Shown: piece by piece, positions 20,601 through 32,869 of the stretch
Layout: each line of letters starts with the position of its first letter
How positions within the stretch are numbered: position 1 is the stretch's first letter
Origin: Gnetum montanum
Taxonomy: Eukaryota; Streptophyta; Gnetopsida; Gnetales; Gnetaceae
Assembly (NCBI GenBank): GCA_015680685.1
Contig: MNCI01028891.1
Location: forward strand, 59,209 to 101,633
DNA length: 42,425 nt
Reading direction: 5' to 3'
Position numbers and translations under genes: made by a program
Notes under the pieces: model-generated
Database searches by the model: none
The model's input: the letters and a program-made list of their open reading frames with translations, nothing else
Told to the model about the DNA's origin: nothing

Positions 20601-23286
20601 TATTAAATGAGTTCAAGCATCAATCAGTGCTATTTCTGGGTTGTTTGGACCAAAACATCAAGTGTTTTGATGCTTCAAAATTGGGCTTAGCATGAAAATA
20701 GGTATCCTTAGCATGGAAACTAAGGAGAATAGATTTTGGGATGCTCAAAGATTGAAAATTAATGTTTTGAGACCTTCCTAAGGTAGTGTAGGATTAGATC
20801 CTTCAAATTTGGATACTCTAGAGGTCTATAAAGGCTAAAAAGCAAGTCTTGAAGCCTTCTCCCCTTGTTTCCATGCTGGCCAATGTGGATAAGAAGGGGT
20901 TTAGCATGGAGAAAAAAATCAAAGAAAAAATAAGGTTAAACATGATCAAATAAGCACCTGGAGTCTAGATCTGGAACTTTTGCATAACTAGGCATCATTT
21001 CAAGGTAAATTGAGGTAATTTTGAGTGTCAAAATGGATCAAAATTCTTTTCCAACTTTTTCTCATGCTAAGCATAGTATCCCCAATGTGGAAAAATATGG
21101 GGACACCCTTTTTTATGGATTTAGAGTGATTTAGGGGCAGTTTGACCAGGTTTCTAGGCCCTAGGGCTATAGACTTTGATTCTACAAGTTTCTAGCCAAT
21201 TTCGAGCATGTTTGAAGGATGTTTGAGGGTACTTAAGGTCTTCCCTCTTGTTTCCACATTAGACGAGTTACTCTAGTGTTGGAGAATGGTAGAAGTGGGT
21301 TTTATATGTTGAAATGAGGTCAAACAAGCAAAATCCTGAGGTTGTGAGATCCTAGCCTTCTTCGACATAGATCTTTGGCTTCCAAAACTACCATCTTGCC
21401 TTCTAAAGTGGAAAAGCAAATTTTTCCATCATCTTGATGCTAGGGAAGTTACTCTAGTGTGGAAGAAGGAAGAATATTAGATCTAGGCTATTTTAAATCA
21501 CAATCGACCACACATGTCACCTTCCAAATTTGCCAGGGTTAAGGGCTATGGATCCACGTCAAAATTTAGTGGTTTTGAGAATCCCTAAGTGGTTTTTTGG
21601 CTTCCCTCCTTTCTTCCACATCAATTATGGAGAGCTTAGCATGGAAAATAATGGGGAATGGGTTTTTGACCATCTAGATCAATTTTGTGAAGTTTAAGGA
21701 TTCCAATGATTGTTGCTAGGGTTCTAGAGTGTATGAAAGGTCATTTGATGTCAATTTGAGGTGTTTATGAGCCCCAAAAAAGTTTCCCTTTAAGTTTACA
21801 TGCTAGGGAAGTTATCATAAACATGAAAAAATGGATCCATAACATGAAAGAACCATGCATCTTAGATCTAGACCAATTTTAACCTCAATCAACTATGCAT
21901 GTCAACCTTCATGGCTTCTAGGGTTGAGGACTAGTGTTTGGTGTTAAGTTTTGGTAATTTTGAGTATTTCTAAGTGTTTTCTTGGACTTCACCCTTTATT
22001 TCCATGCTAGGGATACTATTGTCAGTGTGGAAAAATGGGGGAAACATATTATTATGTTTTTACATTATTTTCGGTCATGCATGCAAGCTTCTATGGTTGC
22101 TAGTGACGATGGTCAATGATTGGTGTAAAAAATTGATTTTCTTAAAGGTTTATCAGTGGTTTTTGGACTTTCCCCAATTTTGGCATGCTAAGGATTCCAT
22201 TATCAGCATGAAAAAATGGGAAAAAATATATTTTTATGTTTTTACATCATTTTCTATCATGCATGTAGGCTTCTAAGGTTTCTAGCGATGATGGTCAATG
22301 CTTGGTGTTAAAATTTAGTTGTCTTGAAGGCTAATGAGTGGGTTTTAAACTTTACCCCTTTTTTCCACTCTTGGGCTTTTATGCTTAGTGTGGAAAATTT
22401 TGGGGAAAGTATTTTGATCATTTTTGATCACTTTCGATCATGCATGCTAGCTTCCAAGGTTGTTGGTGTGGACTGCTCCTACTTGATGTCAAAATTTAGT
22501 TTTTTGAAGGGTTGCTAGGAATGTTTTGGGCTTTGTCACATTTTCCCACTTTGGGTCTTTCATGCTTAACATGGAAAATTTGGGAGAAAGCTTTTTGGTC
22601 ACTTTTGGACATGCATGCAGGCTTCTAAGGTTGTCAATGTCGACTATTGCTATTTGATGTTAAAGTTTGGTTGTTTCAAGGGCCATAAGGTATTTTCTAG
22701 ATTTCCCCCTATTTTTCCATGTTGGTGCTTCCATGATTAGCTTGGAAAATTTTGGGGAAGGCTTTCTTGATCATTTTTGGTTGATCTGGCCATGCATGAG
22801 TGCCTATAGGGTTGTTGGCATTGACCATCAATGCCAAAGGCCAAGATATGGTCATTTTGGAGGCTGTGATGGGGTTTTCAGGCTTACCCCCATCTATCCA
22901 TGCTAAGGGTGAGAGGCTCAACATCAAAGAGATCCCCCTTAGTGAAGAAAGTTAGATCTAGGCCAAATCAATAGCTAATCGACCATGCATGTCAACTTTT
23001 GTTGTTGCCAGTGTCTATGGTCAATGTTGGGTGTCATGATTTGATAATTTGGAGGTTGCCAAGTGCCTCATGTAATCTCCCCCATTTCTTTCACACTAGG
23101 CATGGTGGCCCTAGCATGGTTGAAAGAGGGATGATTTTTGGCACATTTTGGCCATTTCATGGAACAGTTGGACTATCTTATCAAAAATTGAAACATCTTG
23201 GTGTTGGTACATTTCTACCATTTCATGGTGCAGGCTTTGAAAGTGTATTCCATTTATCATCCGTTATGTGTTGTGTGTTGATTTAA
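20600..23286. repeat. About 180-bp tandem array inside element A
   Basis: Diverged units carry TTTCCATGCTAGGG-like starts, then GTGTGGAAAA, then CATGCATG followed by GCTTCTAAGG. The CATGCATG-type core recurs near 21893, 22075, 22258, 22440, 22610, 22790 and 22985, so spacing is 170-195 bases. Earlier units (20.8-21.8 kb) are more diverged. The word TTCCATGCTAGGG also occurs in A's LTR at the right edge. Short open frames on the plus strand here repeat with the units and are not genes. Confidence 0.65.
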
Positions 23287-24280
23287 GAGAGAGAGAGATA
23301 ATCTACCTATAATTTCCAAAAGTTTAACATTGAATTTTTGAAGCAATGGATGGTAAAAATATGAAATTTTACTACGCTAATATTCTTAGAGATGATGAAG
23401 AAGACTGTGCATATGGCTTACTGAACCAAAGAAGGTTCAAAGTACAACTGTGAGATGTTAGGTTATCAGTTTGTTAAACCAAGGAACTATACATGTTCAT
23501 CTAGTGCTGAATACTTTGTTAATGTTGTTTGGAGTCATCCACCATAAAACAAAACATGTGCAGAAACCCGTTCTGAAGCTGAAGCTTCTTGTTGAATTTT
23601 ATTTTTCTTAATGTTGACAGACTACAATCATTATCATTAATAATTTCAACTACTACGGGCAAAAATCCCATACCATATTCTAGACTAGGATATTATACAA
23701 ATTCAAATCATTTACTCTAGAAATTCTATCAAACACTTGCTGCACAAACTCCATTTCTCCAATTTTTCTTCCTACATGGCGACAAGCTGCTGGCGACGAA
23801 GCCATTGTAGGCCACCAACGACAACGATGACAATGATGCTAGATATATCCCTGGATGATGCTAAGGTTGAAAGCATTGAGTATACTCTTGCACATCCATC
23901 GCCTATTTTATAGTCTCTACATCCATCGGAGAATGAGAAATTTGTCGGCATTCCACCGCCTCCGTCATGTCCACCTTCGCTATGGGCATCACCGTCTCCA
24001 TCTCGGTGCTGCATGTGATTATTAACAGCATCACATAAGTCTGAATCAAATCATCCTATAAAACCTCCATTATTGACGAACCCTAGCGTAAAGGCAAATT
24101 CAACCCAAAAATGGACAATGATACCATGCGTGAGCAGCAATTGCGGAGGGTTTTGGCAATCTTGAAGACAAATGGTAGAGGGTTGTAGGTGGTGAAGTGC
24201 AGCTTTCTGGTCTACAGACCTGTTGCCGGTGCTCAAATGGATTTCAATGGAAGGGTTGGAATACCATTCTAGAAAATATT

Positions 24281-24812
24281 TCAAGAATAAAAATATTTCA
24301 GGCCAAGCTTTTCTGCGTCCTTTTGCAGGCTCCTGGTTTTGACACAGCCGCCGAGAATGGTTGCGATGGTGTAATTGTTGGGGTTTATCCGCGCTTGTTG
24401 CATCCAACAAAAAATACCAAAACCCTCGCTCACATAATTGTTGGCAACGTAACAGGAGATTAGGGCAGTGCAGGATACAACATTTGGTTCAGGAATTTCA
24501 TGAAAAACTTGGAGTGCGTCGCCCGGGCTTCTGTATTTGGCGTACATGTGGATGAGCTTGTTTCACAGAGATTTGTCTGGGGGAATTACCAGATAGACCA
24601 AGGCTCTGTTTCTTGTGTAGCATTGCAGTAGGCGTAAGTAAGTGGAATTGTTGATGTGCTGTGTGCTTTGCAATATTTTAATGGCATCTTGTAGCCTTCC
24701 ATTGTTGCAGAGATTTCTGATTTATGTGTTCCTATCCTCCAAAACCAGGCCACTGCATAGCCTCCGCATAAGCCATCGATGGGCCTTCCTCTTTTGCATT
24801 AACCCTCGCATG
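24281..24812 (-). pseudogene. PPR protein gene fragment
   Basis: The minus strand encodes the N-terminal part of a plant pentatricopeptide-repeat protein of the kind that edits or processes organelle RNA. Near 24700 it reads LCNNGRLQDAIKIL and then LLQCYTRNRAL. After an in-frame stop, MYAKYRSPGDALQVFHEIPE begins at 24547 and continues as PNVVSCTALISCYVANNYV and then GFGIFCWMQQARINPNNYT, ending with LGGCVKTRSLQ. These are about two PLS-type repeats. Downstream (24281 to about 23770) the frame is lost, so this is a truncated pseudogene. Confidence 0.7.
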
Positions 24813-25183
24813 ATTTTTCTACATCAATACACAAACTACATAATGGAAAGCAATGCTATGTGTTGACACTATAAACTATATACTATCTACATGATTAAAC
24901 TATAATTACATTATATACTATCTACATGACATGACACTTGCTTTGTGTTTAAAACATGAGAGCGCAACTCCATTTATGCATTCGGTTATTCACACTTACA
25001 TATATATTTATATATTAACCCATCCATGTATGCATCAACTCCATGGTTACTATCTCTACTACTATGATTTAAATAATAATAAAATATTTTATGATTTAAG
25101 AAGGGAATTTGTGCAACAATTGTTCAAAGTCCCATGTGAATTGAACACTTGTCAATTGAAATGGTGGTTATAACCACCACCAA

Positions 25184-25299
25184 GGCCACTTGTCAACTAT
25201 AGCCTTTTTGTCTCCATGGTGACCACTTGGCAACTGAATAGGCCACTTGGAAACTACATGGGACACTTGTCAACTATAGCTTTTTTATCTCTATGGTGG
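25184..25299. repeat. Direct repeat next to the gap
   Basis: CACTTGTCAACTATAGCYTT followed by TTGTCTCCATGGTG or TTATCTCTATGGTG occurs at about 25190-25221 and 25265-25297. Between them CCACTTGGMAACT also repeats. A repeat here probably explains the failed assembly of the adjacent gap. Confidence 0.6.
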
Positions 25300-25302
25300 T
25301 TA

Positions 25303-25602
25303 NNNNNNNNNNNNNNNNNNNNNNNNNNNNNNNNNNNNNNNNNNNNNNNNNNNNNNNNNNNNNNNNNNNNNNNNNNNNNNNNNNNNNNNNNNNNNNNNNN
25401 NNNNNNNNNNNNNNNNNNNNNNNNNNNNNNNNNNNNNNNNNNNNNNNNNNNNNNNNNNNNNNNNNNNNNNNNNNNNNNNNNNNNNNNNNNNNNNNNNNNN
25501 NNNNNNNNNNNNNNNNNNNNNNNNNNNNNNNNNNNNNNNNNNNNNNNNNNNNNNNNNNNNNNNNNNNNNNNNNNNNNNNNNNNNNNNNNNNNNNNNNNNN
25601 NN
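25303..25602. other. Assembly gap of 300 N
   Basis: Exactly 300 undetermined bases, probably a placeholder size. Open frames that cross it have no meaning. Confidence 0.98.
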
Positions 25603-26200
25603 CGTGGTATTTCAATCAGAAATTGTCAAGTCTTTTGAAGGTTCTGTTGAATGCAATTGTTGACATCCATTATCTAGCCAAAATGGAGTCTCGTACGTGG
25701 TAGTTTATGCAACAATGTTTTGGTAGCATAGTAGGATTGTCTTGAAGAAATTGCTTATTTGAGCCTTGGAAGTTTGAACAATTCGTAGTTATTGAATTTG
25801 GGATAACTTTATTGCGAAGTGTTTACTCGTATCATTTTACCTTGTTTAAATATTTGAGATCTTAACACAAATCTGCTTTCTTTTTTGTCTATTTCCATTG
25901 AATCTTGCTCTATTTCTAGTTTTCTTGTGGAACTATCTCTTTCTCTGGGAAAAATTAGAAGTAGATTTGGGGAGTTGTGCTCAAATGTTTTTGCAAAATT
26001 TTATTTGTTACAAGTAGGTATTATAAGGACCACATAGACTAGGCAATTGAAAAAAATAGGAACTCTCAACAACTCACAGTACTTGGCAAAGTTGGCTGAA
26101 TCTCTTTAAGATAGGTCATTTATAGTTTACACACACCCAATCATTTCATTTTTCATAACCACATACCGCAACAACACACACACATACTCACATTAACTAC

Positions 26201-27120
26201 TAAGTCTATTTGGAGGTATCTAGGCCTTGGTGTTGCCAGAGACCAGCAAGCACTTAAATGCTATTCGAGGACACTCGTTGGCAGTCATGTCCCAAACGGT
26301 CACCAACAATGATAGGTTTGTGCCCTTTTTGAACACTTTTGGGACTTTGAAAACCTCCAAAGTGTTCTGGTAGGGTCTAGGGATCATTGGGCATTAAAAA
26401 ATGGTCATTAGGTCATCAATTTAAGTCATTTTTTCTTCCCCCATCGATACACAGTGAGGGTGAGAGGCAGAACATGTGAGAAGCCTTTCTGAGTGTGAAA
26501 CACTTCAAATCCTAGATTTAGACTAGTTTTAACAAGGTTTCTTGGGGTTTTGAGGCTGCCAAGGGCATTTGGAGGGGCTTTAGATCAACTGGAGCCCACT
26601 TTGAGGTCAAAACTATACTAGATGAGTGTTGGGAAGCAAGAGTAAGTGTTACCCCCCTTCTTCCATGCTGGGAACTACTTCCCTAGTGTGGAAATCCATG
26701 GTGCTTAGCCTTGCTCATATTTTGGCCAATTTTGAAAACTTGGAGTTGAAAAAGGTAGGTTTGGATTACCAAAAATAGAATGATATTTGTGAGTCTAATG
26801 AATTCATAAAGTGAAAATCATGTTTCCAATTTGGGCATGGTATTCCCAACGTGAATGCATTGGATTAAGGTTGCCATAATGTTTAAGTGTCAAAAGTTGT
26901 AAAAATCTTAGCGTTGATGCAAGTTTTGATTAAAAGTGAAAGTGTATGGTGGGGCACAAAAATCAGAAATTTAAAATTTTGAAAAATGAGGGTTTTTACC
27001 ATCCAAAACCAACATGAACTAGACTTTCCCCCCTTTTAATTTAGTGCACTTGTAGTTATGGTGCACTGAATTGGTAGCTAGGGTTTCATTTAGGTTTTAA
27101 GTGGGTTTTATATGTCAAGT
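26201..27120. repeat. Tandem array of A resumed
   Basis: Words like CCCTTCTTCCATGCTGGGAACT, then CTAGTGTGGAAA (about 26660-26700), and GGGCATGGTATTCCCAACGTG (26840) return in the order seen at 20.8-23.3 kb (shared shape, not exact copies). No gene is seen. Confidence 0.45.
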
Positions 27121-28559
27121 TTTGCAATTTTTTATCATAATTATCATTCTACAGCAATAGCACATTGGAGGAGAGCCATGGCGTAGATTCCTGTGGTAAC
27201 CATAACCAATATTCAGTGTGTAAGCCTCCCATATTCCTTGTAGCTAGCATAGAACTCCTATCTTCTCTCAATTTCCATCATCCTCAACGTTGAGCCTATC
27301 ATGGTAGCCAAGCAGAGAGTGGAAAAAAGAAAAAATCCCACAATCCATAGGATGGATGAGCATTCCAGGGAGTTCTCAGAGGTTCCTAGGCCTATCTTTA
27401 TCTAGCCCCCATCTGTCATTGCTCCAAGGTAGCAATTTTACCTATTTTTACCTTTGTTTTTCATGGTTTTTCTAGTTTTTGTTTTCCATGTGTTAGGGCC
27501 ATTTTTTCAGATCTACTCTAATGGAAGGATTAAGATAGAATTCTAACAAAATTCCACTTCTTATTTTGGTTGTTTCCATCTAGATCTATAGTTGTTTAAT
27601 TTCTTTAGATTTCATAAATTTTATTTTAAAAATAGGTCTTGCTATTTCATGATTTTGTCCCAAAATTTTGGGGTGTGACAGTTATTTTTAGATCTAGGCC
27701 TTAGTATTTTTTAAAATGAAATTTTAACAAAATCCTATCGCATTATTTTGGTGTGAATTTAAATGGGTTTTTGATGATTTGGCTATTTCAATTATTTTAA
27801 TGGCTATATGAAATTTAGGCTTTGAGATTTTTGAAGTTTTGATATGAAAAAGAAAGAAACATTTTGTATTTTTTCTCAATATAATGGATGCATATTTGTA
27901 AAATTAAAATTTATGGGTTTTGTAACCCTTTTTTAAAGCTTTCTGATGGTTGTTTTCTCATTTAATCTAACTTGAAATGAAGAATTTATGGTTGTTTCCC
28001 TAACATTGGGTAGTTAGGTTGTTTATTCCACTTTTGCAATTTCATGTAATTTTGCAAACTTGTTCTAAAGAAATGTCAAAGGTTTGGCTATTTTCTAGTT
28101 ATGGCTGCATAGGCCTTGGCTTCAGCTTTGCAATGGAGGTGGAATCACTCTGATTGGGCTTCAAACAAAATTTTTATCAATTTTTTGGCTATGGCTATGT
28201 GAATTAAGAAAAAATCATGGTTATAGTACATTACCTATTTGAAAATAGAAGTGGTTGATATGTATATCTTATGTTTTTCTTTTGTAAACATACAAAACTA
28301 ATGCTTAATTTTGCTTTTATAAGAAGGGTAAAAGCTTTTTCTATTTGTAGCAAGCTTTTACTATGGCTACATGGCCTTTTCTAAGTTTATTATGCTTTCT
28401 CTAAATTTTTGCATAGCTTAGATGATCATTGTATAATTTAGATATTTTTTCTAAACTTATGCTTGCTTTTTTCCACATTTATGCATAATCTAGATGCTCT
28501 TTCTAAATTTATGCATAATTTAGATTTAGACATAGTTTTGGGCTATGAAATTGTTCCTA
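27121..28559. other. AT-rich spacer with possible first exon of antisense gene A
   Basis: The plus strand at 27303-27429 starts ATGGTAGCCAAGCAGAGAG, is rich in Arg/Lys, and ends near CTCCAAGGTAGC. It sits where B has its first exon (11282), but similarity is weak. The rest is AT-rich with short repeats of CTAAATTTATGCATAA (28390-28530) and no recognised feature. Confidence 0.25.
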
Positions 28560-29140
28560 TGAGGGCTATAAAATATGGTAATAATGGTTTTATGGAATTT
28601 CTCAAGCTAATTTAGGCAAACAATATAAGAGCTTTTTATAGAGGCTAATTTCACCTTTGACATAGGAATTTTCTCATTAATTTGTTCAGAAATTTCAGTT
28701 GGTCATGATGTAAGATTATGTAGGGTTGTAGTAATGTTTTCTTGTGGAATTACTTAGACTAATTTAGCTAAATACCTTAGAGATTTTTGTAGAGGCTAAT
28801 TTCACCTTTGACTAGATGTTTTGTCCAAATTTGCAAAGTAATTCTAATGTAAGGATACACAAGGTTGTGATAATGTTTTTTTGTGAATTCCTTAAGCTAA
28901 TTTAGATAAACATCATAGAGCTTTTTACAGAGGCTAATCTCACCTTTGACTAGATGTATTTTCCAAATTTCAGTTGGCCATAATGCTTTTTTTTTAAAGG
29001 TTGTAATAATGCTTTTTTTTTTTGGAATTTCCTTAGATAAACATCTTAGAGCTCTTTATGGAGGCTAATCTCACCCCAAACTAGAATGTTTTTTCTAGGT
29101 TTGTTAAGAAATTTCAATCAATCATAATGTTTTATTTTTT
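28560..29140. repeat. About 140-bp tandem repeat in A
   Basis: Four units share AGAGCTTTTTATAGAGGC and then TAATTTCACCTTTGAC. These cores start near 28630, 28769, 28913 and 29047, giving spacings of 133-145 bases. If 27.3 kb is the first exon, this array would lie in the first intron of antisense gene A. Confidence 0.65.
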
Positions 29141-29150
29141 TTATGCAAGG

Positions 29151-29591
29151 TCTTCTTGAGGCCTATCCTCATCATAGTAGAACTAGTTGGTATCTTATGC
29201 TACATTGGTCATCCCAAGTCCAACACCCCACCACATGAAATGCCTCTTGGGAAGCTCTGGTTGTGGTTCTAGCCTAGGGCAAGGGACTTCCTTACCTATG
29301 TTCTTAGGAACTTTAGTGTGATGCTGTGGTCACACTTGTCTATGCATGTAGCTAGGATTGTTGTGCAGATCTTATTGCCTTGGGCATCTGGCCTGATTAC
29401 CAGGTACATTATTGATAGGCTATTGCCTAAGGAAATAGGAGGACCAGTAGAGGCCATAAGTCTAGGTTACCTTATGAAGATCTAGACAATGTTAGAGTAT
29501 AATTAGTATAATGCTAACAATACTCTGATGGTGGCACATAGAGCCTACATATTATTCTAGAACCCATCCATTACTATGCATCATATATAGG
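29151..29591 (+). pseudogene. FCP1/HAD-like exon of the antisense gene, element A copy
   Basis: Starting right after ATGCAAG, the plus strand reads LRPILIIVELVGILCYIG, then PKSNTPPHEMPLGKLWLWF, a stop, and RARDFLTYVLRNFSVMLWS. It aligns without large gaps to B (LRPRLIVLEIRGVLCH, APPP, RKEAWNFLQFLLDHFSVIVW). Later NNTLMVAHRAYILF and NPS match the end of the FCP1-type domain. Glu again stands where the catalytic Asp is expected. Confidence 0.45.
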
Positions 29592-31634
29592 GGTAAACAT
29601 GGTTATTGTAATGCTTTTATGCTTTTTGGCTTGATTACTTGCTCTAACTTCATTAATTTTACAACCTCTTGTAGGTATAAGGTCAATGATCAAGGCTTGA
29701 TCATCAATGATCAAATCTTGGTAGTGGCTTAAACTGCTTTGGATGAATTCACCAAGGGTCCCCAAAATAGACCTATTGTGTATCAATAGTTACAAGGGGA
29801 CTTTGATGAATACACAACCAGGTTTAACCTTGTATACAAAAATTGCAAGGATGATGGGACAATGCATAGCTAGTGGGTAGATGTTGATAGCATGGATTAG
29901 ATCCTTGTACTTGCAACCTCCATATCATAAGGAAAGTAAAGGTGAACATATAGCTTCTAGTGTTTTATGGCTCTAAGTGTTTTATTATTTTTCTTGGTTA
30001 TTGAAATTTCTCATATTGATGCTAACCTTTGGTTATTTCTTTGTAGGACCTTCCATCTTAGCTAATGTCACTATACCACTTTTAGGTTTACATCATGAGG
30101 ATACCCTCATCCTAAAGTTTGGTAACGTGGCATCAAAACAAGAGTGGCTAAAGGAACAAGCACTTAGATATGTTCAAGCAAACAACCAACATGTAGGTTT
30201 TCTCAATGTATTCATTGAACCCATTCCTTTCATTCCTATTGTAGAGATGCTACATGTCATCAATTCATTTGATGAGAAGGTTTGTCATTTTAGCACTATC
30301 ATCTAAGGTGTTAAGGTAAATGTGGATGTAGGTGTTGGCCTCTTTTGTGACTTGTTTGGTGTCCTATTGATGGGACAAAGGTTCCCACCAGGATGGTAAG
30401 GGAATTAGGCCATCATGAAGAAGTTCTAGAGTGACTTGGTGCCAACATTGGCCACTCTATAATTTTGATGGATGTAAAGGAATAATATCCTTTATTTAGG
30501 TATTGTGCATTCCCCAAACAACTATTACAAAAGAAGTTAATTGGCCTAGCATAGGGGTGGATATCAAATTTGATTTGGCTACTTCTTTAGTTATTGGGCT
30601 TTGAGAAGAGATCCTTAGACTTTGTGTGGAAACCTCTACAATAATCCATATGGACTTTTCATATTTTACATGTTATCTAAAGAGGTTTGTAGAGTTTTTG
30701 GTGGTGTATAGAAATGGACGATGGGTTTCCCAAGGCCCAAGACAACTTTCTAGGCTTTGGATAAAGCACATTTATCCAATAGTGTAGGACTAGAACCCAC
30801 TAGCGGTGATGGATAAAACATTATCCATCACCACTACAAATCTTGATGTTAGGTAGTATGAGTATCCTAATAATTCTAATGATGATGAGCCCCTCTTGTT
30901 TCCTACTAGTGTCTAGGATGCTAGATGATGATGTATAGAGGCCAAAGGATGCACTAGGGGGAAACTCAATAGGCCTATGGAGGAGGCACCCCTAGCATCA
31001 GATCAGCCCAACCCAAAGAAGATGAAGTTTAAGCTCAAGCCATCATAGTAGGTAGTTGCAAGTATCCAAAGAAGATTAAGTTTAAGCTTAAACCATCATA
31101 GTAGGTAGTTGTAGGTATGCTTTATTTAAATTTGGCTATTTCATGTTTTAAAATTTTGTGGTTGCTTTATGGTTTATGTATTAACTGGTTTTCTATGTGC
31201 TATGCTTGTAGATAAGCATCAAGTTATAGCAGCCCAAGCTACTATGGAGGTAGAACAAAGGCGTGTAAAAAAGGCACTCCTAAAGAAACCTATAGTTGAA
31301 GGATTTCCTATTGCAAGTGTAGATGATTTAGCTGCCTTGTTTGGTGAGGTAGTACTCAGGACCTTTTCCAACATTATTCTAGAGGAGAAAGAGGAGGAGG
31401 AGCTAGGTATGCCTATGCCTTAATATTTTTGTTATACCTCATTATTTATCTTTGGTTGTCATCCTAACCTTTCGATGATTGTTATGCTTACATTAGTTCT
31501 TGAGCCACCAATGCAAGCTCCTATCACTAAGTTTCATATTAAACTATGGGGAGAGACTCTAGACAAAGTGGAGTTCCTATGTGGAATTGCTAAGGATATC
31601 ATCGATCGATTACATCAAGATGCACCTTAGATAG

Positions 31635-31729
31635 GTAAGGATTTTTTTTCCAATGCTTTGGTTGTGGACTTTGCTTGAATTATGGGTATCTTTGGTTGTA
31701 TTTTATAATTTTATTTTATGTTTGTGTAG
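31635..31729 (+). other. Intron of antisense gene A at a position shared with B
   Basis: The donor is TAG|GTAAGGAT and the acceptor is TTTGTGTAG|TAC (95 bases). It corresponds to 14658-14761 in B; the exon before it ends with the same D-I/M-I-x-R-L block and a Gly. Confidence 0.65.
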
Positions 31730-32869
31730 TACTATCTATGGAGTGGAACCCTAGTAGAGACATTGAGATGGACTCCTTACCTATAATTCCCTCTAATGTG
31801 TCTAATGTACCCATGAAGTTGCATGAGACTACCACTGATTTAGCAATGCCATGCGCAAAAGCTTCATGGGAGCTAGAGATGTCCAATGAATCCTTATGGG
31901 AGGAAGTTATGGCCTTGAGGGAAAATGTTCAGAGGCAAGAGGATATGATTAGAGATGTTCAAGACTGTAAGGCCTTTGTGGTAGCCCAAGTGACTAACTT
32001 AGTGGAATTACGGGCTAAGGAGATCACATGGGCCTACTATTGGCATGTTATTCAAGACAAAGTAGCAATCCTATGGGAGATAGCAAAACAATGTATGTAG
32101 ATGGACCTCATATCTTAAAAGGTTAAGGACTGGAAGGATCACTATGCTTGGGTTCTATAGTGGGGAAAGATAGAAAAGGCCCACATGCTTTGGTATAAGG
32201 TCAATCATGGGACCTATCTAAAGGGGCTAAAGGAGGAGGCAGTTGAATGGTGTAAGAGAGAGTTTTTTATTTAGCAGATCCAGGTGGAGAGTGCTTATAA
32301 ACTTTTTGAAAGTACTCTTAAGGTGGAGTAATCCCCTACTCTTTAGATCACCACAATTGCAGGTGAGACCTCTATAGCTATTGCTACTCATGAGCCTCCT
32401 ACTTGGACTCCTATAGATAGGTTTGGCATTCTTTCTAGCATTGATCTTGGGGATGTTGACTAAGTCAGCATGACAGAGGACTAGATCCTCCATCATTTGG
32501 AGAAAGACCTTCACCATCTACCCCTAGAAGTGATGGAGCTGAAATCTCTACATGTTTGATATATTTTATGTTTTATTATTTTTTTTAAGTTGTGATTTTG
32601 GATATGGGTTACTAACTGGCTATATGTGGTTACATTTCAGGTCTCAGAAGACATTAGTGGCCCCAATGGTAAGGGTGGAAATGACCCACCACTTCCTCCT
32701 CTAGATGCCATTTAGTAGCCTCCTTTACTTTAGCTTGTTGACTATTTGTTCTTGTTTTTATATTGATGGCTATGATTAGCTAAGACTAGCATGCGATGAT
32801 GTGTGGTGGAAGTCATGATTAGGCCATACAAGCTTAGGGTTGTGTTTTTTTGCTTGAGCAATTGTTAGG

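Larger units (their letters stand above)
23287..26200. other. Low-copy island interrupting the A tandem array
   Basis: The array stops at an (AG)n run (23287-23299) and similar repeat words return only after about 26.2 kb, following a (CA)n run near 26170. The stretch between lacks retroelement words and holds a PPR gene fragment and the assembly gap. It may be an insertion of host DNA into A, but no terminal repeats or target duplication were found. 23300-23770 and 25700-26150 show no recognisable feature. Confidence 0.4.
29151..32720 (+). pseudogene. Antisense multi-exon gene carried by element A
   Basis: This is the plus-strand counterpart of B's antisense gene, diverged but collinear. 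Blocks are an HAD-like exon (29151-29591), then after the acceptor TTGTAG (29674) YKVNDQGLIINDQILVVA; then from 30047 LILKFGNVASKQEWLKEQAL and IVEMLHVINSFDEKV; then YCAFPKQLLQKKLIGLA; and a coiled-coil exon (31730-32100) with ASWELEMSNESLWEEVMALR and later GETSIAIATHEPP. Introns are 31115-31211, 31407-31496 and 31635-31729, all GT-AG. Many TAG stops show it is dead. A 53-base duplication lies at 31013-31111. Confidence 0.65.

Noticed and set aside
21974-22906. Plus-strand open frames with repeated FSWTSPFIS- or FLDFPLFFH-like sequence
   Set aside because: They repeat with the 180-bp tandem unit and reflect it. No start or length is conserved.
23772-24014. Minus-strand Gly/Asp-rich open frame downstream of the PPR fragment
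   Set aside because: It has no PPR, E or DYW motif and low complexity. It may be decayed 3' sequence of the PPR gene, but this cannot be supported.
25216-25703. Open frames across the N run
   Set aside because: They exist only because undetermined bases contain no stop codons.
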